Positions 9,869 through 19,819 are shown, counted from the stretch's first letter. The stretch is 64,000 nucleotides of DNA from SAR92 clade bacterium H231 (GCA_025153775.1 JAOALC010000002.1:620001-684000), one strand, 5' to 3'. Numbers and translations: made by a program. Notes: generated from the letters alone by a model not told the origin.

Positions 9869-11182
9869 ATGAATGTTCGCGCTGCAGCTGCAGAGGTTAT
9901 TGCCAAAGTGCTGCGCGGACAATCCCTGTCGGCCCTGTTACCAGACTACAGCGATCGAGTAGACGAAAAAGACCGCGCGCTTTTAAAGCAGATGTGTTTT
10001 GGCACCATGCGCTGGTATCCACAGATCGCCATTTTGCTTAAAGAGCTGCTGACCAAGCCACTGCGCGATAAAGACTTGGAGATTCAGGGGCTGCTGGCCT
10101 GCGGCCTCTATCAGTTGATGTATATGCGCATCGCCGAGCATGCGGTCATCAATGAAACCGTCTCAGCCAGTCACAAACTCAACCGCCGTTGGGCCAAGGG
10201 CCTGGTTAACGCAGTGCTGCGCAATTTCCAGCGGCAGCGACAGCAGCTGGTTGATCAGCAAGAAAATAATCAGGTATTCCAAGCCGCCCACCCAAAATGG
10301 CTGCTAAACCATATCCGTGACGCCTGGGGCCCAGAATTAGCCGAACAGATTATTGCCGCCAATAATCAGCAGGCGCCTATGATGCTGCGGATAAACCGAC
10401 TGCGCACCTGCCGAGAGGATTATTTGGCACAGCTGGCCGCCGCAGAGATTAACTGCGCAGCGGCCAGCTATAGCGCTGAGGGAATACTGCTCACTGAACC
10501 CAGGGATGTTTCTCTGCTTCCAGAATTCGCCAATGGCTATGTGAGTGTGCAAGATGAGGCTGCGCAACTCGCGGCTCCTCTTCTGATGCTGGAGCCAGGC
10601 CAGACTGTACTAGATGCCTGCTGTGCTCCGGGGGGCAAGACCTGTCATATTCTGGAGAGCCAGCCTGATCTGGCCCGAGTGGTGGCTGTGGATCTTGAGC
10701 CACGCCGCCTGGCCCGAGTTGAGGAAAACCTGCAGCGCCTGGGCCTCGGCGCTGAAATTATTGCCGCCGATGCCGGCGATTTGCAGCACTGGTGGGATAG
10801 TCAGCCCTTCGACCGCATACTGATCGATGCGCCCTGTTCAGCCTCTGGTGTTATTCGTCGCCATCCGGATATCAAAATACTGCGTAAACCCGCGGATATT
10901 GCTAAGCTAGCAGCCATCCAGCTGCAACTGGTCAACCAGCTGTGGCACGCTTTGAGCGAAGGGGGCATTTTGCTGTACGCAACCTGCTCTGTATTGCCTG
11001 ATGAAAATGACCAGGTGATCGGGCAGTTTTTGGCAACCAATGCCAATGCCTCAGTGCTGAACATTGATGCTGATTGGGGAATAAAAACAGATTACGGGCG
11101 GCAATTATTTCCCAAGATCAATGGCAACGATGGGTTTTATTACTCGCGGCTGCAAAAAGCAGCTGACAACAACTCGGAATGA
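9869..11182 (+). CDS. rsmB: 16S rRNA m5C967 methyltransferase
   Basis: SAM-dependent methylation of C967 in 16S rRNA. An N-terminal NusB-like RNA-binding domain (about 1-135) is followed by a Rossmann methyltransferase domain with VLDACCAPGGKTCH (SAM motif I), DAPCSASGVIRRHPD (motif IV Cys) and YATCSVLPDEN (catalytic Cys). The 437-residue length is typical. Starts 3 nt after fmt; its TGA overlaps an ATG in the trkA frame. Confidence 0.96.
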   Translation: MNVRAAAAEVIAKVLRGQSLSALLPDYSDRVDEKDRALLKQMCFGTMRWYPQIAILLKELLTKPLRDKDLEIQGLLACGLYQLMYMRIAEHAVINETVSASHKLNRRWAKGLVNAVLRNFQRQRQQLVDQQENNQVFQAAHPKWLLNHIRDAWGPELAEQIIAANNQQAPMMLRINRLRTCREDYLAQLAAAEINCAAASYSAEGILLTEPRDVSLLPEFANGYVSVQDEAAQLAAPLLMLEPGQTVLDACCAPGGKTCHILESQPDLARVVAVDLEPRRLARVEENLQRLGLGAEIIAADAGDLQHWWDSQPFDRILIDAPCSASGVIRRHPDIKILRKPADIAKLAAIQLQLVNQLWHALSEGGILLYATCSVLPDENDQVIGQFLATNANASVLNIDADWGIKTDYGRQLFPKINGNDGFYYSRLQKAADNNSE

Positions 11183-11184
11183 CC

Positions 11185-12567
11185 ATGAAAATAGTAATAG
11201 TAGGCGCCGGACAGGTTGGCGCCACACTGGCAGAGAACCTGGCCCGAGAATACAACGATATTACAGTTGTCGATATTAACGACAATGCTTTGCGCGCCCT
11301 GCAGGATCGCCTGGATATACGCACCGTGCCCGGCACTGGCTGCTACCCGGATGTGCTGGTGCAAGCTGGCATCGAGGATGCCGATATGCTGGTGGCAGTG
11401 ACCAACAGCGATGAGATTAATATTATCGCCTGCCAGGTTGCCTACTCGTTATTCCACACACCCACTAAGATTGCTCGAGTTCGCGCACCCAACTACACCA
11501 ACCCGAAATATAAAAAGCTGCTGTTTAACGACAAGCATATGCCTGTGGATGTGATGATTACTCCCGAGCAGGTGGTGACAGATTACATTCGCAAACTGGT
11601 TGAACAGCCCGGGGCGCTTCAGGTCTTGGACTTTGCCGATGGCATTATTCAACTGGTGGGTTTGCGGGCAGTTAAAGACAGTCCTCTGGTGGGTCAGGAG
11701 TTGCGTACCTTAAAAGAACATATGCCCAATGTGGATGCGCGAGTGGCGGCGATCTACCGCAAAGACCGGGCAATATTCCCCGAAGGGGATACGGTAATTG
11801 AAGATGGCGATGAGGTATTCTTTATTGCCGCCAAGAAAAATATCCGCAAGGTAATGGGTGAGCTGCGCCGACTGGAGAAACCCTACCATCGCCTGGTGAT
11901 CGCCGGGGGCGGCAATATTGGCTTCCGCCTGACCAAGGCTCTGGAGGACGATTACAATATTAAAATTATTGAGTACTCAGATAAGCGCGCAGCCTATCTC
12001 TCAGAAAAGCTCAACAGGGCGGTGGTATTAAAGGGATCGGCCACTGACCAAGAATTATTGCTGGATGAAAATATTGATAAGACCGATGTCTTTCTCGCCC
12101 TGACCAATGACGATGAAGTCAATATTATGGCCTCGTTGCTGGCTAAACGGCTGGGTGCTAAAAAGGTGATGACATTGATTTCCAATCCAGTCTACGCCGA
12201 CCTAATGCAGGGTGGTGAGATCGATATTGCTATATCGCCACAGCAGGCCACCACCAGCTCTCTACTGGCCCATGTGCGCAGGGGAGATACCGTAAGCGTG
12301 CACTCACTTAGGCGTGGGGCTGCAGAAGCACTTGAGATTGTTGTCCATGGCGACAAAAAAAGCTCCAAGGTTGTGGGCCGCGCTATTGGCGATATTAAAT
12401 CTCCGCCAGGCGCCACGCTGGCCGCTCTGGTGCGCAATGGCGAGGTGTTGGTTGCCCATCACGACACAGTTATTGAAGCCGAAGACCATGTAATTGTCTT
12501 TGTAGTGGATAAAGAAAATACCAAAGCCGTGGAAAAATTATTCGCGGTTAATTTTAGCTTCTTCTAG
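11185..12567 (+). CDS. trkA: Trk potassium uptake peripheral subunit TrkA
   Basis: Cytoplasmic NAD(H)/nucleotide-binding gate of the Trk K+ uptake system. Two RCK modules are visible: MKIVIVGAGQVGATLAENL with VVDIND, and a second GGGNIGFRL near residue 240, each followed by a TrkA_C domain. ATG 11185 gives the standard MKIVIVGAG start and has GGAA at proper distance; ATG 11179, overlapping the rsmB stop, is the alternative. TrkH follows after 13 nt. Confidence 0.96.
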   Translation: MKIVIVGAGQVGATLAENLAREYNDITVVDINDNALRALQDRLDIRTVPGTGCYPDVLVQAGIEDADMLVAVTNSDEINIIACQVAYSLFHTPTKIARVRAPNYTNPKYKKLLFNDKHMPVDVMITPEQVVTDYIRKLVEQPGALQVLDFADGIIQLVGLRAVKDSPLVGQELRTLKEHMPNVDARVAAIYRKDRAIFPEGDTVIEDGDEVFFIAAKKNIRKVMGELRRLEKPYHRLVIAGGGNIGFRLTKALEDDYNIKIIEYSDKRAAYLSEKLNRAVVLKGSATDQELLLDENIDKTDVFLALTNDDEVNIMASLLAKRLGAKKVMTLISNPVYADLMQGGEIDIAISPQQATTSSLLAHVRRGDTVSVHSLRRGAAEALEIVVHGDKKSSKVVGRAIGDIKSPPGATLAALVRNGEVLVAHHDTVIEAEDHVIVFVVDKENTKAVEKLFAVNFSFF

Positions 12568-12580
12568 GTTAACAATTGAT

Positions 12581-14029
12581 ATGCATTTAGCGGTTACAGC
12601 TAGGGTACTGGGATTTTTGCTGATGATCTTCAGCCTGACCATGTTGACGCCCATTATCGTAGCCTGGATCTATGGCGAGCAAACGTCGCAGACCTTCCTC
12701 AGCGCCTTTGCCATTACGTTGTTGGTAGGGCTGCTGTTCTGGTTTCCTGCTAAAAATAAAAAGGGAGAGCTGCGTACCCGGGATGGCTTTATTGTCACGG
12801 TGTTTTTCTGGTTAGTACTAAGTACCTTTGGTGCTCTGCCGCTAATGCTCTCAGAGGCCCCCAATCTAAGTTTTATGGATGCTCTGTTTGAATCGATTTC
12901 TGGTTTGACCACCACTGGGGCTACGGTGATTTCTGGTCTCGACGATCTGCCCAAGTCCATTCTCTACTATCGCCAGCAGCTGCAGTGGTTGGGTGGTATT
13001 GGTATTGTGGTTATTGCCGTCGCCATTCTGCCTATGCTGGGTGTGGGGGGCATGCAGATCTACCGCACCGAAACACCAGGGCCCATGAAAGATGCCAAGC
13101 TGACCCCGCGAATTACCGAAACTGCCAATGTGCTGTTTAAAATCTATCTCGGTTTAACCAGCATCTGCGCACTGGCCTACTGGATGGCGGGTATGAATGG
13201 TTTTGATGCCATTAGTCACAGCTTTTCTACGGTCGCCATAGGCGGATTTTCTACCCATGATGCCAGTATTGGATTTTTTGACAGTGGCGCAATTATGGCT
13301 ATCTGTTCATTCTTTATGGTGGTCTCAGGCCTAAACTTTGCCCTGCATTATCATGTGTTGCACAACCGCAAACTGGGTTACTACTGGGCAGACCCCGAAG
13401 CCAGAATGTATATCTATCTATTGCTGGTGGGTGCGATTATCACCTGTCTGTATCTGTATTACAGCGGCACCTATGACTGGAGCCAGAGCTTCAGCCAGGG
13501 CACATTCCAGCTTATCTCTATCATGACCACCACTGGGTTTGCCACCACAGAATTTAACGCCTGGCCCACTTTTTTGCCCTTTTTTCTGTTGTTTCTGTCG
13601 TTCTTTGGCGCCTGTGCCGGCTCTACTGGTGGCGGGATTAAAATCGGACGCATGCTGATTTTGGCTCAGCAGGGTATTAGAGAGATCTACAGGTTGGTGC
13701 ACCCCAATGCGCTGCTGCCTATCAAGATTCGCAACCGCAAAATTCCAGAGCGCGTTGCCGATGCCATTTGGGCCTTTGTGGGCGTCTATCTGGCGATTTT
13801 TTATCTGATGGTGCTGTTGCTACTGGCCTCGGGACTGGACTATGTGACGGCCTGGTCAGCGACCGCGGCGGCACTAAATAATCTTGGCCCAGGCCTTGGA
13901 GCTGTAGCCACCAACTATGCAGATATTGGTAGCTTTGCCAAGTGGGTGCTCTGCTGGGGCATGCTGCTGGGCCGCCTGGAAATATTTACCCTGCTGGTAT
14001 TGTTTACACCAACGTTCTGGAAAAATTAG
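12581..14029 (+). CDS. trkH: Trk potassium uptake channel subunit TrkH
   Basis: Integral membrane K+ channel subunit working with TrkA. It has 482 residues and about ten membrane helices. The four pore-loop repeats are recognisable from TTTGATV, STVAIGGFSTH, TTTGFATTE and NLGPGLGAV, each with the filter glycine. ACAGSTGGGIKIGR before the third to fourth repeat is the TrkH intramembrane loop. Last gene of the plus-strand run; it converges on the RimK-type fusion gene. Confidence 0.96.
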   Translation: MHLAVTARVLGFLLMIFSLTMLTPIIVAWIYGEQTSQTFLSAFAITLLVGLLFWFPAKNKKGELRTRDGFIVTVFFWLVLSTFGALPLMLSEAPNLSFMDALFESISGLTTTGATVISGLDDLPKSILYYRQQLQWLGGIGIVVIAVAILPMLGVGGMQIYRTETPGPMKDAKLTPRITETANVLFKIYLGLTSICALAYWMAGMNGFDAISHSFSTVAIGGFSTHDASIGFFDSGAIMAICSFFMVVSGLNFALHYHVLHNRKLGYYWADPEARMYIYLLLVGAIITCLYLYYSGTYDWSQSFSQGTFQLISIMTTTGFATTEFNAWPTFLPFFLLFLSFFGACAGSTGGGIKIGRMLILAQQGIREIYRLVHPNALLPIKIRNRKIPERVADAIWAFVGVYLAIFYLMVLLLLASGLDYVTAWSATAAALNNLGPGLGAVATNYADIGSFAKWVLCWGMLLGRLEIFTLLVLFTPTFWKN

Positions 14030-14086
14030 TTAAGCCTGCCCCTAAAGATTCTGCTTATAGGGCTCTGATTAAAGAGCTCTGATCAA

Positions 14087-15478
14087 TCAGGCTGCGTTGG
14101 GATCCCATTTCAGCTGGTGCTCAATGGCCGCAATCATCATGCCAGCCACATCTTTCTCAGTCGCTGATTCTATGCCTTCAAGTCCGGGTGAAGAATTGAC
14201 CTCCAATAGCAGGGGCCCTGTCTTGGAGCGAATAAGGTCGACACCAGCCACAGCTAGACCCATAGCCTTTGCAGCCTTTATCGCCAGGCGCCGTTCTTCT
14301 GGGCTGGGACGCACAACAGATGCACTGCCGCCCTGGTGAATATTGGCACGGAATTCGCCTGGTGCAGCTGTCCTTTGTATCGCTGCCTTAACCTTGCCAT
14401 TAATAACAAATAACCGCAGGTCTTTGCCGCCGGCTTCTTTAACAAATTCCTGCACCAGTAAATTTGCTTTTACTGCCTTAAAGGCATTGATCACACTCTG
14501 GGCAGCTTTTTTTGTCTCCGCCAACACAACACCTCGACCCTGGCTACCTTCAAGCAGTTTAACAATCAATGGCGCACCGCCGACCATATCAATCAGCTCG
14601 TTGGTATCAATGGGAGAATTGGCAAATCCTGTAAGAGGAATATCCAGGCCGCTCTTAATCAGCAGTTGCAGGGAAAACAATTTATCTCGCGACTGGCTGA
14701 TGGCCAGTGAACTATTCTGTACATAGACGCCCATGCTTTCAAACTGTCGGGTCAGAGCACAGCCATAAAATGTGGCGCTGGGGCGGATGCGCGGAATTAC
14801 CGCATCCAACCCATTGACTATATGCCCGCCGCGGTAGTGCACCTCTGGCATCTCATCATCGAGCTTCATATAACAGTCTTTGATATTGTAGAACACCATT
14901 TCGTGGCCGCGCTCTTCGCCGGCCTCCATAATGCGCTGATTGCTATAGAGGTCTGGGTTGCTGGCCAGTACTGCTATTTTTAATCCGTTATTGGCACTGG
15001 TGGTAATGCCATACATATCGCGCAATTCCAGGTCAGAGATTCGACCCAGGTTCATACTGGCCGCTGGATCTACCAGTATGCGACCGGTCATTGCCTCACG
15101 GCCAAGAAGCATGCGATAGCCCATGCTGTCGCGATTACTTAAGGTGAGTTCAATATCCCATACCTGGTCACCCAGGCGCATGGGCACTTTAATCACATAG
15201 CGTTTCTCGCTGGCACCGCTGGTATTTTTAACCATACGCCGGTCAACCACAGGCGCTTCACAGCGCAGAGAAACTTTGCGATTATTTTGCAGAGGATGCA
15301 CATCAAAGGAGACCCAGGCCGCAGTGCCGCGCTTAAACGCATGAATATTAAAGGCGTGAACTACGGAGGTTTTGGCTCCCGAATCTACCCGCATTTTAAT
15401 CGCAGGAATACCTAACTGAGGTAGGGCGCACCATTCCTCACTGCCAATAATTATTTTTTCTGATGCCGCTGTGTCCAT
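14087..15478 (-). CDS. Fusion of retropepsin-like protease domain (PF05618) and RimK-type ATP-grasp ligase
   Basis: 463 residues in two parts. Residues about 8-150 match the 'ATP-dependent zinc protease' family PF05618, which is retropepsin-like: the D32-S-G-A motif ([13 protein letters not shown]) and a later [16 protein letters not shown]. Residues about 165-455 are a RimK-type ATP-grasp: [45 protein letters not shown], and the metal-binding [14 protein letters not shown]. RimK adds glutamates to ribosomal protein S6, and a separate PF05618 protein, RimB, is described as its partner protease in Pseudomonas. Here both are one polypeptide. The substrate is unknown. Confidence 0.88.
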   Translation of the reverse strand: MDTAASEKIIIGSEEWCALPQLGIPAIKMRVDSGAKTSVVHAFNIHAFKRGTAAWVSFDVHPLQNNRKVSLRCEAPVVDRRMVKNTSGASEKRYVIKVPMRLGDQVWDIELTLSNRDSMGYRMLLGREAMTGRILVDPAASMNLGRISDLELRDMYGITTSANNGLKIAVLASNPDLYSNQRIMEAGEERGHEMVFYNIKDCYMKLDDEMPEVHYRGGHIVNGLDAVIPRIRPSATFYGCALTRQFESMGVYVQNSSLAISQSRDKLFSLQLLIKSGLDIPLTGFANSPIDTNELIDMVGGAPLIVKLLEGSQGRGVVLAETKKAAQSVINAFKAVKANLLVQEFVKEAGGKDLRLFVINGKVKAAIQRTAAPGEFRANIHQGGSASVVRPSPEERRLAIKAAKAMGLAVAGVDLIRSKTGPLLLEVNSSPGLEGIESATEKDVAGMMIAAIEHQLKWDPNAA

Positions 15479-15506
15479 GTTTTTACCTTTGCTTTAATCC
15501 GCAATA

Positions 15507-16592
15507 TTATTGTTTTCGCGCTTGGTAATAAGCCTCTTCGGAAATACCATGGTAGGCAGTGGCCTGCTTCTGGAATGCCTTAACAGATTCGGCAATACGT
15601 CGAGACAGCTCATCTTCCTCCGCTAATTCCTCCAGCACCTCGGCAGACAGTCTGCGCAATTCTGCGATAACATCATCAGGTAACTTTCTGACGTCCACTC
15701 CATGGGTCTCGACCAGCTCTACCAATGCGGTGTTATTGCGCGCGGTATATTCATCGAGCATATCCTGATTAACGGCTCGCGCAGCACTTTCAACAATGGC
15801 CTGCAAATCTGCAGGCAGCGAGGCCAGTGCCTGTTTATTGACAATCAATTCTAAAATTGGGCCCGGCTCGTGCCAGCCTGGATAGTAATAGTATTTAGCT
15901 ACCTGATGGAAACCAAAAGCCAGATCATTGTAGGGCCCAACCCATTCAGTGGCATCAATCACACCTGTCTGCATAGAGGTATAAAGCTCACCCCCCGGCA
16001 TGGTGACAGACACCCCACCGGCGCGGGTGATTACATCACCGCCCAGTCCTGGGATGCGCATTTTTAACCCTTTGATATCTTGCATGGAATTAATTTCGCG
16101 GTTAAACCAACCGGCCATTTGCACGCCTGTACTGCCGCCCGCAAAGGGCACCAAATTAAAGGGCTCGTAGAGCTCGCGCCAGAGTTCCAGACCGCCGCCA
16201 TAGTGCAACCAGCCATTCATCTCCTGGGCATTTAAGCCAAAAGGAACAGAGGTAAAAAATCCGGTCGCCTTGGCTTTACCTGTCCAGTAATAGGCCGCGC
16301 CATGGCCCATTTCTGCGGTGCCCTGACTCACAGCGTCAAAGACTTCAAATGCTGGGACAAGCTGCCCTGCACCAAATACTTTTATACTGAGTCGGCCAGC
16401 GCTCATAGCCTCAACACGGCGAGCAAAATTTTCTGGTGCTGTGCCCAGACCAGGATAATTTTTTGGCCAGGTAGTGACCAGTTTCCACTCGAATGTCTGC
16501 TGCTTTTCAGCTGCACTCTGGCTGCTATCTGAGGCCTGTTGACCGCAACCTATTAACAGTAGAGACAGTAACGCAATAAATCCAATACGCAT
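15507..16592 (-). CDS. TRAP-type substrate-binding lipoprotein (DctP family)
   Basis: Solute-binding protein of a tripartite ATP-independent periplasmic transporter. Lipobox LLIGC gives a lipid-anchored Cys16. The DctP fold is supported by WKLVTTWPKNYPGLG, GTAEMGHGAAYYW, the MQDIKGLKMRIPG segment and VIDATEWVGPYND, resembling the TakP-like branch that binds 2-oxo acids; the ligand is inferred only. The usual DctQ and DctM membrane subunits are not adjacent, so this is an orphan within the window. It sits 28 nt upstream of the RimK-type fusion gene. Confidence 0.9.
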   Translation of the reverse strand: MRIGFIALLSLLLIGCGQQASDSSQSAAEKQQTFEWKLVTTWPKNYPGLGTAPENFARRVEAMSAGRLSIKVFGAGQLVPAFEVFDAVSQGTAEMGHGAAYYWTGKAKATGFFTSVPFGLNAQEMNGWLHYGGGLELWRELYEPFNLVPFAGGSTGVQMAGWFNREINSMQDIKGLKMRIPGLGGDVITRAGGVSVTMPGGELYTSMQTGVIDATEWVGPYNDLAFGFHQVAKYYYYPGWHEPGPILELIVNKQALASLPADLQAIVESAARAVNQDMLDEYTARNNTALVELVETHGVDVRKLPDDVIAELRRLSAEVLEELAEEDELSRRIAESVKAFQKQATAYHGISEEAYYQARKQ

Positions 16593-16624
16593 TTTTTCAC
16601 CTTGCTATAAACAACTTTTTATTT

Positions 16625-18784
16625 TTATATGGCAGCCAAGTTTGCCGACGCCAAGATTAATATTTTGGTACCCACTTCTTCAAAACTGACATGAACTCTA
16701 GCTCGGGGGCCATTGCCCTCAAAATTTAAAATAACGCCCTCGCCATAAACATTGTGCATAATTTGCTGACCCAGACTAAAACCCGTGGCCTGGCCCTGGT
16801 CGCTCTGAATAGCCCCTGCAGCATAACTGGTGGGCCGGGCAATATTATTTTGCAGGCGAACTTCTTCAATCACATCGCTTGGAATATCCCGCACAAAACG
16901 CGAGACAGAATTAAAGGTTTCATTGCCGTAGATAGAGCGACTCTCTGCAAAAGTAAGATAGAGTTTTTCCATTGCTCTGGTAATACCTACATAGGCGAGA
17001 CGACGCTCTTCTTCTAAACGGCCAGGCTCATCTAATGACATTTTATGGGGGAACAAATTTTCTTCCATACCCGCTAGAAACACTAACGGAAATTCCAAAC
17101 CTTTGGCGCTGTGCAATGTCATTAGCTGAACTGCATCCTGATCTTCATCGGCCTGGCGGTCACCGGCATCCAAGGCGACCTGATCAAGAAACTGCGGCAG
17201 TACCGGCAGGTCGTTATCCTCGGCTTCAAAATTGCGGCAGGCATTAACCAGTTCCTCGAGGTTTTCTACTCGAGCCTGACCCCGCTCACCTTTTTCGCGC
17301 TTGTGCATTTCAACTAACCCGCTCTGCTGAATAGCACTCTCAGCCTGCTCAAATAGTGGAAGCTCGTCCAGCTGCCCGCTCATCTCATTAATCAGTTCGA
17401 TAAATACTGCCACTGCATTGGTAGCTCTGGCGGCCAGTCTTTTTTCCGCCACAATAGTCGAGGCCGCGGTCCATAGAGAACTGTTCTGCTCTCGGGAGAG
17501 TTCACGAATTAATTCTAGGGTGCGATCACCAATGCCTCTGGGAGGTACATTGACAATTCTCTCAAAGGCGACATCGTCGTGGCAGTTAAGCATCATGCGC
17601 AGATAGGAGAGGGCATTTTTAATTTCCAGGCGTTCATAGAAGCGCTGGCCGCCATAGATACGATAGGGTATCTCAGCCTGTAAGAGCGCCGCTTCCAGTA
17701 CCCGAGACTGGGCATTGGACCTGTAGAGAATTGCGGAATCTTCCCGTCGATGACCTTCATTAACCCAGGTCTGCAGTCGGTCTGCAATGTAGCGAGCTTC
17801 GTCATGTTCGTTAAACGCAGCGTACAGCGCAATAGCTTCACCCTCGCCAGCATCTGTCCACAGGCTCTTACCCAACCGCCCGGCATTCTTGGATATAACC
17901 GCATTGGCCGCATTGAGAATATTGGAGGTAGAGCGATAATTTTGTTCCAATTTCACAGTGTGGGTATCAGCAAAATCACGTTCATAGCTGAGAATATTTT
18001 CGACTTTAGCGCCGCGCCAGCCATAGATTGACTGGTCGTCATCGCCAACCGCGGTTACCGCACTGGTCTTGCCCGCCAGTATGCGCAACCAGGCATATTG
18101 CACTGCGTTGGTGTCCTGAAATTCATCGACCAGAATCTGTTGGAAACGCTGCTGATAATGGTCCAGTACTTCGGGGTTGTGTTTCCAGAGCTCCAGCGCG
18201 CGCAACAATAGTTCGGCAAAATCTATCACCCCCAAGCGCTCGCAGGTGGCTTCATACTCGCGATAAATACGCAGCATGGTCGCCAAATAGGGGTCGCCTC
18301 CCTCCTGAAGATGGGCCGCGCGAAGACCCTCGTCTTTCTGACCATTGATCCACCACTGCGCCTGCTTGGGGGGCCAGCGCTGCTCATCCAGATCCATGGC
18401 GCGCATCACGCGCTTAACCAGTCGCAACTGATCATCAGAATCAAGAATTTGAAAATTCTCTGGCAAATTCACATCGCGCCAGTGGGCCTTTAACAAACGG
18501 TGCGCCAAACCATGGAAGGTGCCTACCCACATACCCCGCAGTGACATACCCAATAGCTGGTCAATACGCTCTCGCATTTCTCTTGAGGCTTTATTGGTAA
18601 ATGTAACTGCCAATATGCTGTAGGGCGAGACCCCATCAACCTGAATTTTCCAGGCGATACGATGCACTAGCACGCGGGTTTTACCGCTGCCAGCTCCCGC
18701 CAGCACCAGCAGATGTTTCTTATCGCTGGTTACTGCTTCTTCTTGGGCAGAATTTAATTTATTGAGTATTGGGGTAACGTCCAT
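16625..18784 (-). CDS. uvrD: DNA helicase II UvrD
   Basis: 3'-5' superfamily 1 helicase of nucleotide excision and mismatch repair. Visible: Q motif LNSAQEEAVTS, Walker A LAGAGSGKTRVLVHRI, motif II VDEFQDTNAVQY, GDDDQSIYGWRGA, QNYRS, LMTLHSAKGLEFP, VGITRAMEKLYL, and a C-terminal Tudor-like segment (VYGEGVILNFEGNG). Start ATG 18784 gives 719 residues beginning MDVTPILNKLNSAQ. The open frame extends 70 codons further to 18994, but that part is low-complexity, unlike UvrD, and overlaps hexR. No LexA box was recognised upstream. Confidence 0.96.
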   Translation of the reverse strand: MDVTPILNKLNSAQEEAVTSDKKHLLVLAGAGSGKTRVLVHRIAWKIQVDGVSPYSILAVTFTNKASREMRERIDQLLGMSLRGMWVGTFHGLAHRLLKAHWRDVNLPENFQILDSDDQLRLVKRVMRAMDLDEQRWPPKQAQWWINGQKDEGLRAAHLQEGGDPYLATMLRIYREYEATCERLGVIDFAELLLRALELWKHNPEVLDHYQQRFQQILVDEFQDTNAVQYAWLRILAGKTSAVTAVGDDDQSIYGWRGAKVENILSYERDFADTHTVKLEQNYRSTSNILNAANAVISKNAGRLGKSLWTDAGEGEAIALYAAFNEHDEARYIADRLQTWVNEGHRREDSAILYRSNAQSRVLEAALLQAEIPYRIYGGQRFYERLEIKNALSYLRMMLNCHDDVAFERIVNVPPRGIGDRTLELIRELSREQNSSLWTAASTIVAEKRLAARATNAVAVFIELINEMSGQLDELPLFEQAESAIQQSGLVEMHKREKGERGQARVENLEELVNACRNFEAEDNDLPVLPQFLDQVALDAGDRQADEDQDAVQLMTLHSAKGLEFPLVFLAGMEENLFPHKMSLDEPGRLEEERRLAYVGITRAMEKLYLTFAESRSIYGNETFNSVSRFVRDIPSDVIEEVRLQNNIARPTSYAAGAIQSDQGQATGFSLGQQIMHNVYGEGVILNFEGNGPRARVHVSFEEVGTKILILASANLAAI

Positions 18785-18935
18785 AGGGCTGCATTCTAGC
18801 AACTTAGGGATCAAAAATACCTGACCACAACTATTTCTTTTCCGCTTTTTATTACTATTAAGCGTGGATAATAGAGGGTATATGGGTTCAAACGCACTTT
18901 TTTTACTACAAAACTGGCAATCTTTAGGGTTTTCT

Positions 18936-18950
18936 TGTAAATTTTTTACA
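18936..18950. promoter_or_regulatory. Candidate HexR operator (autoregulation)
   Basis: TGTAAATTTTTTACA is a perfect inverted repeat with 6-bp arms TGTAAA/TTTACA around TTT, ending 20 bp before the hexR start. HexR regulons in gammaproteobacteria use a palindrome of the form TGTAAT-N3-ATTACA, which this closely resembles. The position fits repression of hexR by its own product. No other copy was found in the window, but I could not search exhaustively. Confidence 0.6.
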
Positions 18951-18970
18951 GAAATGATTTTGGATATTCT

Positions 18971-19819
18971 ATGAAACCCGCAGAACTCACTCAAACTATC
19001 AGCGACACTCTCCCGGAGCTGCGCAAGTCTGAGCGCAAGGTGGCCGACTTTGTACTCAGGAATCCGCTGCAGGTGATTCGGATGCGCATTGTTGATCTAG
19101 CCCAGGAGGCTGGGGTAAGCGAGCCCACAGTGGTGCGCTTTTGTCGAGCAGTGGGCTGTCGTGGCTTTCAGGATTTTAAACTGGCACTAGCACAACAGCT
19201 GGCCTCTAGCCCAAGCTATGGGCAGATAGCAGTCACTGACACGGACTCCACCCGCGAGTACACCCACAAGGTATTTGACTCCACTGTTGATACCTTATTG
19301 AAGGTTCGTGAAAGCCTAGTTATTGAGCGGCTGGATGCAGCTGTTGCGGCAATCTGTGCTGCCCAGCGGGTAGAGTTTTATGGCTTTGGTGCATCTGCTG
19401 CTGTTGCTTTTGATGCTCAGCATAAGTTTTTTCGCCTGCAAATTACCTCGGCTGCCTACTCTGACCCACATTTGCAGAATATGTCGGCAACCTCGCTGCA
19501 TCCTGGTGATGTGGTGGTAGCCATATCTCAGTCGGGGCGTACCCAGGCATTATTAGATTCTATGGAACTGGTTAAAAAAGCCGGCGCTATAGTGATTGCA
19601 CTGGCGCCGAGCGGTTCGCCCATTGCGCGTAATGCCAGTATCGCTATTGAGATAGACGCCAAAGAGGATATACAGATCTACACCCCCCTATCATCAAGAA
19701 TTGTTCACCTGGCGGTTATTGATGTGCTGGCAATTGGCGTAGCCCAGAAGAAAGGGCCTCAGCTCCAGGAGCATCTCCAGCAACTGCAAGAGGGCCTTCG
19801 CTCCCTGCGCAGCAACTGA
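18971..19819 (+). CDS. hexR: RpiR-family transcriptional regulator, HexR-like
   Basis: Regulator of central carbohydrate metabolism (Entner-Doudoroff genes) that senses KDPG in relatives. N-terminal RpiR helix-turn-helix domain at 1-77, with LRKSERKVADFVLRNP and AGVSEPTVVRFCRAVGCRGF; C-terminal SIS sugar-phosphate domain at about 125-250, with VEFYGFGASAAVAFDAQHKF and VVAISQSGRT. The 282-residue length matches HexR. None of its usual targets (zwf, edd, gap) is in the window. Divergent from uvrD, with a palindromic operator just upstream. Confidence 0.9.
   Translation: MKPAELTQTISDTLPELRKSERKVADFVLRNPLQVIRMRIVDLAQEAGVSEPTVVRFCRAVGCRGFQDFKLALAQQLASSPSYGQIAVTDTDSTREYTHKVFDSTVDTLLKVRESLVIERLDAAVAAICAAQRVEFYGFGASAAVAFDAQHKFFRLQITSAAYSDPHLQNMSATSLHPGDVVVAISQSGRTQALLDSMELVKKAGAIVIALAPSGSPIARNASIAIEIDAKEDIQIYTPLSSRIVHLAVIDVLAIGVAQKKGPQLQEHLQQLQEGLRSLRSN

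Noticed and set aside
18785-18994. 70-codon N-terminal extension of uvrD
   Set aside because: It overlaps the divergent hexR start and its operator, and the sequence is unlike any UvrD N terminus; the conserved start is at 18784.
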